Shown here piece by piece: positions 5,962 to 12,681 of a DNA stretch of 13,912 nucleotides (positions are counted from its first letter, which is position 1; the number at the start of each line of letters is the position of its first letter). This DNA comes from Flavobacteriaceae bacterium. Lineage in GTDB: Bacteria > Bacteroidota > Bacteroidia > Flavobacteriales > Flavobacteriaceae. The notes under the pieces were generated by a model. That model was not told where the DNA came from and did not search any database. It saw nothing but the letters and a program-made list of their open reading frames with translations. The translations under genes and the position numbers were made by a program. The DNA lies in assembly GCA_947377425.1 (NCBI GenBank), contig CANCFZ010000039.1:1-13912 (forward strand). The letters are read 5' to 3'.

Positions 5962-7443
5962 ATGGAAAATCCCGATGTGATATTAGTTGGAGCTGGAATA
6001 ATGAGTGCAACACTTGGAGTTTTTCTTAAAGAATTGCAACCCAATATCAAAATTGCCATTTACGAAAGATTAGACCAGCCAGCACAAGAAAGTTCCGATT
6101 CATGGAATAATGCTGGAACCGGTCATTCTGCTTTTTGCGAGTTGAATTATACACCAATGAACCAAAATGGAACTATCGATGACCATAAAGCTATCAAAAT
6201 TGCTGAAGGTTTTGAAATAACACGACAATTTTGGAGTTATTTGGTTGAAAATAAAAAGCTTCCTAATCCAGAAAATTTCATACATTCTATTCCACATTTG
6301 AGTTTTGTTTGGGACGATGAAAATGTGGATTATCTTCAAAAAAGATATAATACTTTATCTAAAAATCCATTGTTTTCTAAAATGCAATTCAGCACTGATT
6401 TTGATCAATTAAAATCATGGATGCCGCTTGTAATGCAAAATAGGAGTAGAGCCGAAAAAGTGGCCGCTACCTATATGCCACTTGGAACTGATGTGAATTT
6501 TGGTTCGCTAACAAAAAGTATGTTTGATTATTTGCAAAGGCAAGATGGCGTTACTATTCATTACAATCATGAAGTAAAAAAAATACGACAAAATGACGAT
6601 TCAATTTGGCGACTAAAAATCAAGAATTTATCGGATGATTCTAAAATAAAATTGTCCTCTAAATTTGTTTTTATTGGCGCTGGTGGCGGATCACTTTTAT
6701 TGTTAGAAAAAGCCAATGTAAAAGAAGGCGAAGGTTTTGGCGGATTTCCTGTTAGCGGACAATGGTTGAAATGCAACAATGAAGAAATTATAAAAGAACA
6801 TCAAGTAAAAGTTTACGGAAAAGCTTCTGTTGGCGCACCACCAATGTCGGTTCCGCATTTAGATACTAGAATTATTAACGGTAAAAAAGAATTGCTTTTT
6901 GGACCTTATGCTGGATTTTCGACTAAATTTTTAAAAAATGGTTCGTATTTAGATTTGATAAAATCCTTAGAATTTGATAATTTAATTCCGATGCTTTCTG
7001 CTGGTTGGCACAATATTCCGTTGACAAAATATTTGATTGAACAAGTGTTGCAATCAGATGAAAAACGAATGGAAGCCTTACGAGATTATTTTCCAGATGC
7101 TAGGCAAGAAGATTGGGAATTATTAGAAGCAGGTCAACGAGTTCAAGTAATTAAAAAAGATGAAAAAGAAGGTGGAACTTTAGAATTTGGAACCGAAATT
7201 ATAGCAACTCAAGACGGAACATTGGCGTGTTTATTGGGTGCTTCTCCAGGAGCCTCAACAGCCGTTTCAATCATGCTTGACGTTTTAAACAAATGTTTTG
7301 CAAGTGAAATGAAAACCACAATTTGGCAAGAAAAATTAAAATTGATAATTCCTTCATTTGGAATTTTATTAAATGATAATCCGAAATTATTATTACAAAT
7401 TAGAAGCCATAATGCAACCGTTTTACATTTAAAAAATGACTAA
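5962..7443 (+). CDS. mqo: Malate:quinone oxidoreductase
   Basis: Mqo is a membrane-associated FAD enzyme that oxidises L-malate to oxaloacetate and passes electrons to quinone, an alternative to NAD-malate dehydrogenase in the TCA cycle. This 493-aa protein has the usual length. The N-terminal FAD-binding Rossmann motif is VILVGAGIMSATLG (6-19), followed by the Mqo signature NNAGTGHSAFCELNYTP (49-65). FGPYAGFSTKFL and, near the C-terminus, a GTLACLLGASPGAST-type FAD-contact segment are also present. No transmembrane helix is visible, as expected for a peripheral protein. It starts 1 nt after the ruvX stop and its last 8 bases overlap the HAD gene, which implies translational coupling. The reading frame is intact. 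Confidence 0.96.
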   Translation: MENPDVILVGAGIMSATLGVFLKELQPNIKIAIYERLDQPAQESSDSWNNAGTGHSAFCELNYTPMNQNGTIDDHKAIKIAEGFEITRQFWSYLVENKKLPNPENFIHSIPHLSFVWDDENVDYLQKRYNTLSKNPLFSKMQFSTDFDQLKSWMPLVMQNRSRAEKVAATYMPLGTDVNFGSLTKSMFDYLQRQDGVTIHYNHEVKKIRQNDDSIWRLKIKNLSDDSKIKLSSKFVFIGAGGGSLLLLEKANVKEGEGFGGFPVSGQWLKCNNEEIIKEHQVKVYGKASVGAPPMSVPHLDTRIINGKKELLFGPYAGFSTKFLKNGSYLDLIKSLEFDNLIPMLSAGWHNIPLTKYLIEQVLQSDEKRMEALRDYFPDARQEDWELLEAGQRVQVIKKDEKEGGTLEFGTEIIATQDGTLACLLGASPGASTAVSIMLDVLNKCFASEMKTTIWQEKLKLIIPSFGILLNDNPKLLLQIRSHNATVLHLKND

Positions 7444-8236
7444 AATAAAATTAATTGTTTCTGATTTAGACGGAACTTTATTAAATTCGAATCATGAATT
7501 ACCTGCAGATTTTTGGGAAATCGAACAAAAATTACACGATAATAATATCATTTTCGCCATAGCTACAGGAAGACAGTTTTATAATATTGTTAAAATATTT
7601 GATAGAATTAAAGATAGAACGCTATTTCTTGCCGAAAACGGAACCTATGCTTTTTATAAAGGAAAAGAATTATTTGTGAATCCACTTTTGAAAGAAAAAG
7701 CAAATGAATTTGTCAAAATTGGACGAACTATAAATGACACTTTTGTTATTTTGTGTGGCAAAAATGCCGCCTATGTTGAAAATACAAATGAAAGATTTTT
7801 ATCAGAAGCTCGTAATTATTATTCAAGATTAGACATTGTTGATGATTTAACACAGGTAGATGATGAAATTTTAAAAGTGACACTATGCGATTTTAATCAC
7901 GTTCCAACAAATAGTTATTTGTATTTCCAACAATATGAAAATGATTTTAAAGTTGCCATTTCTGGAACAGTTTGGCTCGATATTACGGGTTTTAATGCCA
8001 ATAAAGGAGTTGCCATTAAAAATATTCAAAAGCAATTGAATATACCATTTGAGGAAACCATGGTTTTTGGTGATTTTTTAAACGATTTAGAGATGATGCA
8101 AACTGCAAAATACAGTTATGCTATGAAAAATGCACATCATGAAATTATTAAAATTTCTAATTTCATCACGGATTTTGATAATAATAATCATGGAGTAACT
8201 AATATAATTAGCCGAGAAATATTATCTAAATTATAG
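7436..8236 (+). CDS. Cof-type HAD-superfamily sugar/nucleotide phosphatase
   Basis: This 266-aa protein has the four HAD motifs of the Cof (class IIB) subfamily. Motif I is SDLDGTLL (9-16, nucleophile D10 and acid/base D12), motif II is ATGR (43-46, T44), the motif III lysine is in NANKGVA (187-193, K190), and motif IV is GDFLND (212-217). The cap domain occupies about residues 80-180. Such enzymes dephosphorylate sugar phosphates, FMN-like or pyridoxal phosphates with broad specificity; the substrate here is not predictable. The start codon lies inside the last codons of mqo (8-nt overlap), so translation is probably coupled to it. It is followed by an 87-nt gap containing the def promoter. 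Confidence 0.92.
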   Translation: MTKIKLIVSDLDGTLLNSNHELPADFWEIEQKLHDNNIIFAIATGRQFYNIVKIFDRIKDRTLFLAENGTYAFYKGKELFVNPLLKEKANEFVKIGRTINDTFVILCGKNAAYVENTNERFLSEARNYYSRLDIVDDLTQVDDEILKVTLCDFNHVPTNSYLYFQQYENDFKVAISGTVWLDITGFNANKGVAIKNIQKQLNIPFEETMVFGDFLNDLEMMQTAKYSYAMKNAHHEIIKISNFITDFDNNNHGVTNIISREILSKL

Positions 8237-8267
8237 TTAACACTCCCAAATAAATGGCTTTTTTTGT

Positions 8268-8275
8268 TACTTTTG
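8268..8275 (+). promoter_or_regulatory. Bacteroidetes -7 element TACTTTTG for def
   Basis: TACTTTTG matches TAnnTTTG exactly and lies 48 nt upstream of the def ATG, giving a leader of about 40 nt that includes a five-codon upstream reading frame (8297-8314). Confidence 0.55.
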
Positions 8276-8323
8276 CAAAAAAGTTTCAAACTAAATATGA
8301 AATTTATAAATTAGAATTTTATA

Positions 8324-8911
8324 ATGATAGTACCAATAGTTGGCTACGGCGACCCAGTTTTACGAAAAGTAGGAGCAGATATTGCTGCCGATTATCCTAA
8401 TTTGAATGGAATTATTGACAATATGTATGATACCATGTACAATGCTTATGGCGTTGGTTTGGCAGCTCCTCAAATTGGATTGGCAATTCGTTTGTTTGTA
8501 ATTGACACTGAGCCTTTTAGCGATAGCGATGATTTGACTAAAGAAGAACAAGAACAATTAAAAGGATTCAAGCAAACATTCATCAACGCTAAAATGTTGA
8601 AAGAAGAAGGCGAGGAATGGGCATTTAACGAAGGTTGTTTGAGTATTCCCGATGTTCGGGAGGATGTTTACCGTCAAGAAAAAATCACATTAGAATTTTA
8701 TGATGAGAATTTCAATAAAAAAACTGAAGTTTATGAAGGCTTGATTGCTAGAGTAATTCAGCATGAATACGATCATATTGAAGGAATATTATTCACGGAT
8801 TTAATTTCAACTCTAAAACGGACATTAATAAAAAAGAAGTTACAAAATATTATGGACGGAAAAGCTAGACCTGATTATAAAATGAGATTTTGTAACAAAA
8901 AAGGAAGATAA
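8324..8911 (+). CDS. def: Peptide deformylase
   Basis: Def removes the N-formyl group from nascent proteins in the cytoplasm. All three family motifs are present and intact in this 195-aa protein: GVGLAAPQIG (43-52), EGCLSIP (103-109, metal ligand C105) and QHEYDHIEG (146-154, metal ligands H147 and H151, catalytic E148). An insertion of about 20 acidic residues between motifs 1 and 2 (DSDDLTKEEQEQLKG, about 67-81) is compatible with the longer Bacteroidetes-type enzymes. The start at 8324 gives the canonical beginning (IVPIVGYGDPVLRK). It has its own promoter downstream of the mqo/HAD pair. Confidence 0.97.
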   Translation: MIVPIVGYGDPVLRKVGADIAADYPNLNGIIDNMYDTMYNAYGVGLAAPQIGLAIRLFVIDTEPFSDSDDLTKEEQEQLKGFKQTFINAKMLKEEGEEWAFNEGCLSIPDVREDVYRQEKITLEFYDENFNKKTEVYEGLIARVIQHEYDHIEGILFTDLISTLKRTLIKKKLQNIMDGKARPDYKMRFCNKKGR

Positions 8912-8998
8912 TTTAGAAATTTCAATTTTAGAAATTCCAAATTCCAAAATTTTATAATGTTGTTAAAATTGGCATTTTGCTTTTGATTATTGGAATTT
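8911..8998. repeat. Short A/T-rich direct and inverted repeats downstream of def
   Basis: TTTAGAAATTTC (8912-8923) is followed 15 bp later by TTTAGAAATTCC (8927-8938), and AAATTCC is then tandemly repeated (8932-8938, 8939-8945). AAATTCCAA (8939-8947) has an inverted partner TTGGAATTT (8990-8998), located inside the DUF5606 promoter spacer. It may be the remnant of a dispersed flavobacterial intergenic repeat or act as a weak def terminator; neither is certain. Confidence 0.45.
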
Positions 8999-9014
8999 AA
9001 TTTAGTTATATTTG
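8981..9014 (+). promoter_or_regulatory. Promoter of the DUF5606 gene (TTTTG -33 and TATATTTG -7)
   Basis: TTTTG (8981-8985) and an exact TAnnTTTG match, TATATTTG (9007-9014), are 21 bp apart, a spacing suited to the Bacteroidetes sigma-70 promoter. The leader to the ATG at 9042 is about 20 nt. Confidence 0.65.
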
Positions 9015-9041
9015 CCACTGCTTAAAAATAATTTTTAGAAA

Positions 9042-9521
9042 ATGAATGTAGAAAAAATATTATCCATTTCAGGAAAACCAGGTTTGTTCGAATTGAAAGT
9101 TCAAACTCGTTCGGGTTTTGTTGCTGAATCATTGTTGGACGGAAAAAAGATTACTGTTGGAATGAAGAGTAATGTAAGTTTATTATCTGAAATTTCAATG
9201 TATACACATACTGGAGAAAAACCTTTAGTAGAGATTTTAAGAGCTATTGCAATTAAAGAAAATGAAGGTCCAGCCATTTCTCATAAAGAAGATAATGCTA
9301 AATTATTAGCTTATTTTGTAGATGTGGTGCCAGACTATGATGAAGATAGAGTCTATCCATCAGATATAAAAAAAGTACTGAATTGGTACAATATGCTTCA
9401 AGCAAAAGGAATGGTATCTAAAGAAGAACCTAAAGTAGAAAACGCTGAATCTGTAAAAGAACAAGTAGTTGAGGAAGTAAAAGCTAAAGCTGAAAAACCA
9501 AAAGCTAAAACCAAAAAATAG
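9042..9521 (+). CDS. DUF5606-type conserved Bacteroidetes protein
   Basis: This 159-aa soluble protein has no signal peptide or membrane segment. The N-terminal ~120 residues (VEKILSISGKPGLFELKVQT, later YTHTGEKPLVEILRAIAIKE and YPSDIKKVLNWYNMLQAKG) match the small conserved family I know as DUF5606, with an SH3-like/beta-rich start and a helical end. The function is unknown to me. Residues 125-159 are a low-complexity, highly charged Lys/Glu/Ala tail ending in KAKTKK, probably disordered and possibly nucleic-acid or ribosome binding. It has its own promoter and is closed by a strong terminator, lying between def and mazG, an arrangement I recall as common in flavobacteria. Confidence 0.8.
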   Translation: MNVEKILSISGKPGLFELKVQTRSGFVAESLLDGKKITVGMKSNVSLLSEISMYTHTGEKPLVEILRAIAIKENEGPAISHKEDNAKLLAYFVDVVPDYDEDRVYPSDIKKVLNWYNMLQAKGMVSKEEPKVENAESVKEQVVEEVKAKAEKPKAKTKK

Positions 9522-9543
9522 TTAATTACTTTTTTATAAATAT

Positions 9544-9585
9544 AAATCCTATTGCCAAACTTGAGTGATAGGATTTTTTATTTTT
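9544..9585 (+). terminator. Intrinsic terminator of the DUF5606 gene
   Basis: AAATCCTAT (9544-9552) and ATAGGATTT (9568-9576) form a perfect 9-bp stem with a 15-nt loop, followed directly by a T-rich run to 9585. It starts 22 nt after the stop codon. Confidence 0.85.
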
Positions 9586-9588
9586 ACG

Positions 9589-9596
9589 TATATTTT
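9589..9596 (+). promoter_or_regulatory. Possible -7 element (TATATTTT) for mazG
   Basis: A promoter is expected here because a strong terminator lies just upstream. TATATTTT matches TAnnTTTG except for the last base and would give a leader of about 55 nt that includes the GC-rich repeat at 9613-9630. Confidence 0.3.
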
Positions 9597-9612
9597 AAAC
9601 GAATATTATCTT

Positions 9613-9630
9613 CCCGAGCGCAGTCGAGGG
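9613..9630. repeat. GC-rich dispersed-type repeat upstream of mazG
   Basis: CCCGAGCGCAGTCGAGGG is 14/18 G+C in otherwise very AT-rich DNA and can fold imperfectly (CCC-GA against TC-GA-GGG with a 2-nt bulge). The core CGAGCGCAGTCGAG resembles short GC-rich sequences that I recall being scattered through flavobacterial intergenic regions. Its role is unknown. Confidence 0.5.
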
Positions 9631-9654
9631 ATTCTTATCAAAAATTAAATTCAA

Positions 9655-10428
9655 ATGAATAATCGAAAACAACAATTAGAGGCATTCGGTAGATTACTAG
9701 ACATAATGGATGATTTGCGTGAAAAATGTCCGTGGGATAAAAAGCAAACGCTAGAAAGTTTACGCCATTTAACTATTGAAGAAACCTACGAATTGGGTGA
9801 TGCAATTCTTAACAACGACTTACAAGAAATCAAAAAAGAACTAGGAGACTTGTTATTACACATTGTTTTTTATGCCAAAATAGGAAGCGAAACCAATGAT
9901 TTTGATATAGCTGATGTTTGCAATGAAATTTGCGATAAGTTAATTCACCGTCATCCACATATTTATGGAGATGTGGTTGTTGTCGATGAAGAAGAAGTAA
10001 AACAAAATTGGGAAAAACTGAAACTTAAAGAAGGAAAAAAATCAGTTTTAGAAGGCGTTCCCAAAGGATTACCAGCATTGGTAAAAGCAAGTAGAATTCA
10101 AGATAAAGTAAAAGGTGTCGGATTTGATTGGGAAGAATTGCATCAAGTTTGGGATAAAGTGCAAGAAGAATTGCAAGAACTTCAGGTAGAAGTTGCCTCT
10201 GGTGATCAAGATAAAATTGAAGCCGAATTTGGAGATGTTTTATTCTCAATGATTAATTATGCAAGATTCCTAAAAGTGAATCCAGAAGATGCTTTAGAAC
10301 GCACCAACAAAAAATTCATCAAGCGTTTTCAGTATTTAGAAAGTAAAGCAGGCGAACTAGGAAAACCATTAATGGATATGACGCTTGCTGAAATGGATGT
10401 GTTTTGGAATGAGGCAAAGAAACTTTAA
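9655..10428 (+). CDS. mazG: Nucleoside triphosphate pyrophosphohydrolase MazG
   Basis: MazG hydrolyses (d)NTPs to NMP and pyrophosphate, a nucleotide-pool house-cleaning activity. The 257-aa length and two-domain layout match the E. coli type. The N-terminal domain has CPWDKKQT (25-32), EETYE (42-46; metal-binding E42, E43, E46) and KKELGDLL (60-67; E62, D65). The C-terminal domain has GVGFDW (154-159), EELQEL (171-176) and AEFGDVLFS (190-198; E191, D194). Both acidic sites appear intact. The ATG at 9655 gives the usual start about 24 residues before CPWD. The gene stands alone, between an upstream terminator and a downstream inverted-repeat element that could end its transcription. Confidence 0.95.
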   Translation: MNNRKQQLEAFGRLLDIMDDLREKCPWDKKQTLESLRHLTIEETYELGDAILNNDLQEIKKELGDLLLHIVFYAKIGSETNDFDIADVCNEICDKLIHRHPHIYGDVVVVDEEEVKQNWEKLKLKEGKKSVLEGVPKGLPALVKASRIQDKVKGVGFDWEELHQVWDKVQEELQELQVEVASGDQDKIEAEFGDVLFSMINYARFLKVNPEDALERTNKKFIKRFQYLESKAGELGKPLMDMTLAEMDVFWNEAKKL

Positions 10429-10450
10429 TTGCTAAATTTAAAATAGTATA

Positions 10451-10548
10451 GCCACAGATTCACAGATTATAAAAATTTAGTTCAGTTTATTAATTACAAC
10501 AGATTCACAGATTAAAAAATATTTTTTAAAAATCTGTGAATCTGTGGC
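10451..10548. repeat. Inverted-repeat element 1 (CCACAGATTCACAGATT family), also a likely terminator
   Basis: The ends are a perfect 18-bp inverted repeat: GCCACAGATTCACAGATT (10451-10468) and its reverse complement (10531-10548). A third partial copy, ACAGATTCACAGATT (10499-10513), lies inside and can pair with the right arm, through the palindrome TTAAAAAATATTTTTTAA (10512-10529), to give a long near-continuous hairpin with one 3-nt bulge. It sits between the convergent mazG and 601-aa genes and probably terminates both. The element is related to the one at 12468-12643. Confidence 0.85.
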
Positions 10549-10569
10549 GAAAGAACCTAAATAGTTTTT

Positions 10570-12375
10570 TTACGCAATTTGCAACTCTGGAATTTCAATT
10601 CCTAGAACAGCATTTTTATATTCGTACAATTGGTTTTGAATGTTCACAAAATCAGTTTTAAAGAATTTAGTTCTAGTAAATAAGTTTGTGTAATATTCAA
10701 TTCCATTTAATAAGTTGCTTTTAAATGCTTGTAGTTTTTTAATTTGACCAGAAGTAATTTCGTTGGAAACTTCATCTACTTCATTCTTCAAATAATCAAC
10801 ATACATTTTCAATTCATTGATAAACATATTCGGACGATTGATTTTTTCTAAAACAGAAGTAGTACCATAAATATGTTTCACCATATCCAAAAGCGAAACT
10901 TCTTTATCAAAGTAAGCTAAATTTGGTCCAGGACATATTACAACGCCTTGTTCTTCACCTTTTATTTTAATGCCATTTTCCAAATAGGCAGCATTTACTA
11001 ATCCAACACAAAGGCATGATTTTTCTGTAATTTTTGTTTTCTTTTTATCAAATTCTACGGCTGATAATTGGTTTTTAATAGCATCCAAATCCTCCAATTT
11101 AATGTCTTGATATTTTCTAGAAGCGGTGCAAATTCCTTGATTGGAAAACTCTTTACTCAATGCTAATAATTTCTTCGGACACGAACTTCCTGATTTATTT
11201 TCAGCAATACGGTTGATTTTTAAAGCTTCGTTTGTTGTTCCTCTAACCGTATTAAACGGAACTCCCAAAGGCGAAATTTGACTGATATAAAAGTCTTTTT
11301 CTACCGATTTAGCCAATAATGCTCTAGTTTCAGTATCAACCGAAGTTGCTTCAGGAACTAATAAAAACGGCGAACCCCAACCAACAGAATCTACATTATA
11401 ATAATCCAATAAAAAATTATGTTCTTCAGCAGTACCAACGCCACCTTGAACAGTGATTTTCAATTCCAAAGGTTTTTCAGGAGCAGGCATTTCTTTTTGA
11501 CCCAAAGCTTTCACCATTAAATCATGTGCTGATTGAATCAATTGCTCTTTCTTTTGTTTAAACTCTTCCATAATCGGACCAAGTAAATAGCCATCGGTAG
11601 CAAACGCATGTCCGCCACAATTTAAACCCGATTCAATTCGGTATTCAGAAACCCAAAGCCCTTTTTTAGCTAAAAAATTCCCTTGAATCATAGCCGAACG
11701 AAAATCACTCACTTTCAGAATAATTTTCTTTTTCAATTCGCCATTGAAGTCCGGAAAGAAATCTTTAAAGTTCTCAAAATAGCTGTACAATCTCGGATTC
11801 ATTCCAGCCGATAATACTACAGCCGAAGTTAATTTACTATTCGCAAATCCACGTAACGAAGCATGAGCATCATTAAAAATTACTGGCAGTTGTTCGTTTT
11901 TGATGAAATTATCTTTATCGACTTTCGTCATGATATTTACATCAATATTACCTGGCGATAAATGTGTTTCAAGATAATTTTTGATTGCATCAGTTCCGCC
12001 GTCAATAAGTTGCTGCAATCCTTTTTTAAATTCTGATTTGTTTGGAAGCATCACAATATAATGCTCTAAAGTTTCTTTACTTTCGACTAATTCCTGCTTG
12101 AATACTTCAAATTTTTGTTTTACAACATCGTCTACCATATTTAAGTAAGCCGTGATTCTTTCAGCACGATAATCATGAATTTTATTCGAAATTCCTTCAT
12201 AATGCAAATGAAATTTTTTGCTGTAAAAAGTGTGCATTTTTTCAATTACTTCATCGTCAATGATAGAAATAACTGACGAAATTCCATAGTGCGCTACTCT
12301 AATTGGGCTATCTATAGTATACGCCAATCCCATAACGGGAATGTGAAAAGTATGAATAGGGTTGTTAGTATTCAT
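10570..12375 (-). CDS. Conserved protein of unknown function with TIM-barrel-like and cysteine-rich motifs (601 aa)
   Basis: I recognise this as resembling a conserved flavobacterial protein but know no assigned function. No signal peptide or membrane helix is visible, so it is probably cytoplasmic. The N-terminus has HIPVMGLAYTIDSPIRVA (11-28), followed by a mainly helical charged region (about 40-140). The central part has SGLNCGGHAFATDG (249-262), ITVQGGVGTAEEH (307-319) and SVGWGSPFLLVPEA (330-343). These glycine-rich strand-loop motifs resemble FMN/phosphate-binding loops of TIM-barrel flavoenzymes such as nitronate monooxygenase or IMP dehydrogenase; this is inference. Cysteines are C253, C399 (SSCPKK), C416 (GICTAS), C454 and C456 (SCLCVG) and C481 (VICPGP), a pattern that could bind an Fe-S cluster or metal. 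The last ~100 residues are helical, possibly coiled. It is transcribed alone, divergent from a permease, and flanked on both sides by related repeats. Confidence 0.85.
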   Translation of the reverse strand: MNTNNPIHTFHIPVMGLAYTIDSPIRVAHYGISSVISIIDDEVIEKMHTFYSKKFHLHYEGISNKIHDYRAERITAYLNMVDDVVKQKFEVFKQELVESKETLEHYIVMLPNKSEFKKGLQQLIDGGTDAIKNYLETHLSPGNIDVNIMTKVDKDNFIKNEQLPVIFNDAHASLRGFANSKLTSAVVLSAGMNPRLYSYFENFKDFFPDFNGELKKKIILKVSDFRSAMIQGNFLAKKGLWVSEYRIESGLNCGGHAFATDGYLLGPIMEEFKQKKEQLIQSAHDLMVKALGQKEMPAPEKPLELKITVQGGVGTAEEHNFLLDYYNVDSVGWGSPFLLVPEATSVDTETRALLAKSVEKDFYISQISPLGVPFNTVRGTTNEALKINRIAENKSGSSCPKKLLALSKEFSNQGICTASRKYQDIKLEDLDAIKNQLSAVEFDKKKTKITEKSCLCVGLVNAAYLENGIKIKGEEQGVVICPGPNLAYFDKEVSLLDMVKHIYGTTSVLEKINRPNMFINELKMYVDYLKNEVDEVSNEITSGQIKKLQAFKSNLLNGIEYYTNLFTRTKFFKTDFVNIQNQLYEYKNAVLGIEIPELQIA

Positions 12376-12404
12376 ATATATAATGTTATTGGTTATTCAA
12401 TCGG

Positions 12405-12413
12405 CAAATATTA
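12405..12413 (-). promoter_or_regulatory. Possible -7 element (TAATATTTG) for the 601-aa gene
   Basis: On the minus strand TAATATTTGCC lies about 29 nt upstream of the ATG at 12375. It has the TA and TTTG halves of the consensus but three rather than two bases between them. Confidence 0.35.
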
Positions 12414-12467
12414 TAAATCATGAGGGTTAAAAAACTGATAATTATCATAAGTTTGAAATATTATATT

Positions 12468-12643
12468 CCCACAGATTTACAGATTATAAAAAAGCTAGTA
12501 TATTTTATTAATTGCCACAGATTATAAACTTTATTATAAATCATTGCATTTTTCTAATTGATATTATATAAAAAAAATCAGTGAATCAGTGACATTTTTC
12601 AGATGTTTGAAAACGTAAAATGAATAATAAGTGAATCTGTGGC
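12468..12643. repeat. Inverted-repeat element 2, longer and degenerate relative of element 1
   Basis: This element fills most of the 332-bp gap between the 601-aa gene and the permease. It begins CCCACAGATTTACAGATT (12468-12485), has an internal GCCACAGATTATAAA copy (from 12514), a degenerate inverted copy AATCAGTGAATCAGTGAC (12576-12593), and ends GTGAATCTGTGGC (12631-12643), which is inverted relative to the left end (11 of 12 bases in the core). By eye, 12469-12523 aligns with 10452-10505 of element 1 with about 46 of 55 positions identical, in the same orientation. No ORF of convincing coding character lies within it. Confidence 0.8.
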
Positions 12644-12681
12644 AAAAAAAGCTTTTGATGAAATTTTCTTCCAAAAAAATG

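Noticed and set aside
5609..6779. Minus-strand open frames opposite ruvX and mqo (5609-5836, 6100-6339, 6567-6779)
   Set aside because: They are shadows of the conserved plus-strand genes; no family features.
8237..8267. Terminator after the HAD phosphatase gene
   Set aside because: There is a T run at 8259-8265 but no preceding stem of useful length.
8360..8557. Minus-strand open frame inside def
   Set aside because: It lies opposite the catalytic motif-coding region of def and has no independent support.
10025..10249. Minus-strand Leu-rich open frame inside mazG
   Set aside because: The Leu richness results from reading the Lys/Glu-rich mazG codons in reverse; not a membrane protein.
10441..10565. 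AAATAGT at 10441-10447 and 10559-10565 as target-site duplication of repeat element 1
   Set aside because: The copies are not directly at the element ends (3 and 10 bases away) and the sequence is A/T-rich, so chance is likely.
10451..12643. CRISPR-like array from repeated CCACAGATT units
   Set aside because: The units occur in both orientations at irregular spacing with no constant-length spacers and no cas genes.
10451..12643. Composite transposon around the 601-aa gene
   Set aside because: No transposase, no target-site duplications and the flanking elements differ in length; kept only as a possible recombination or cassette arrangement.
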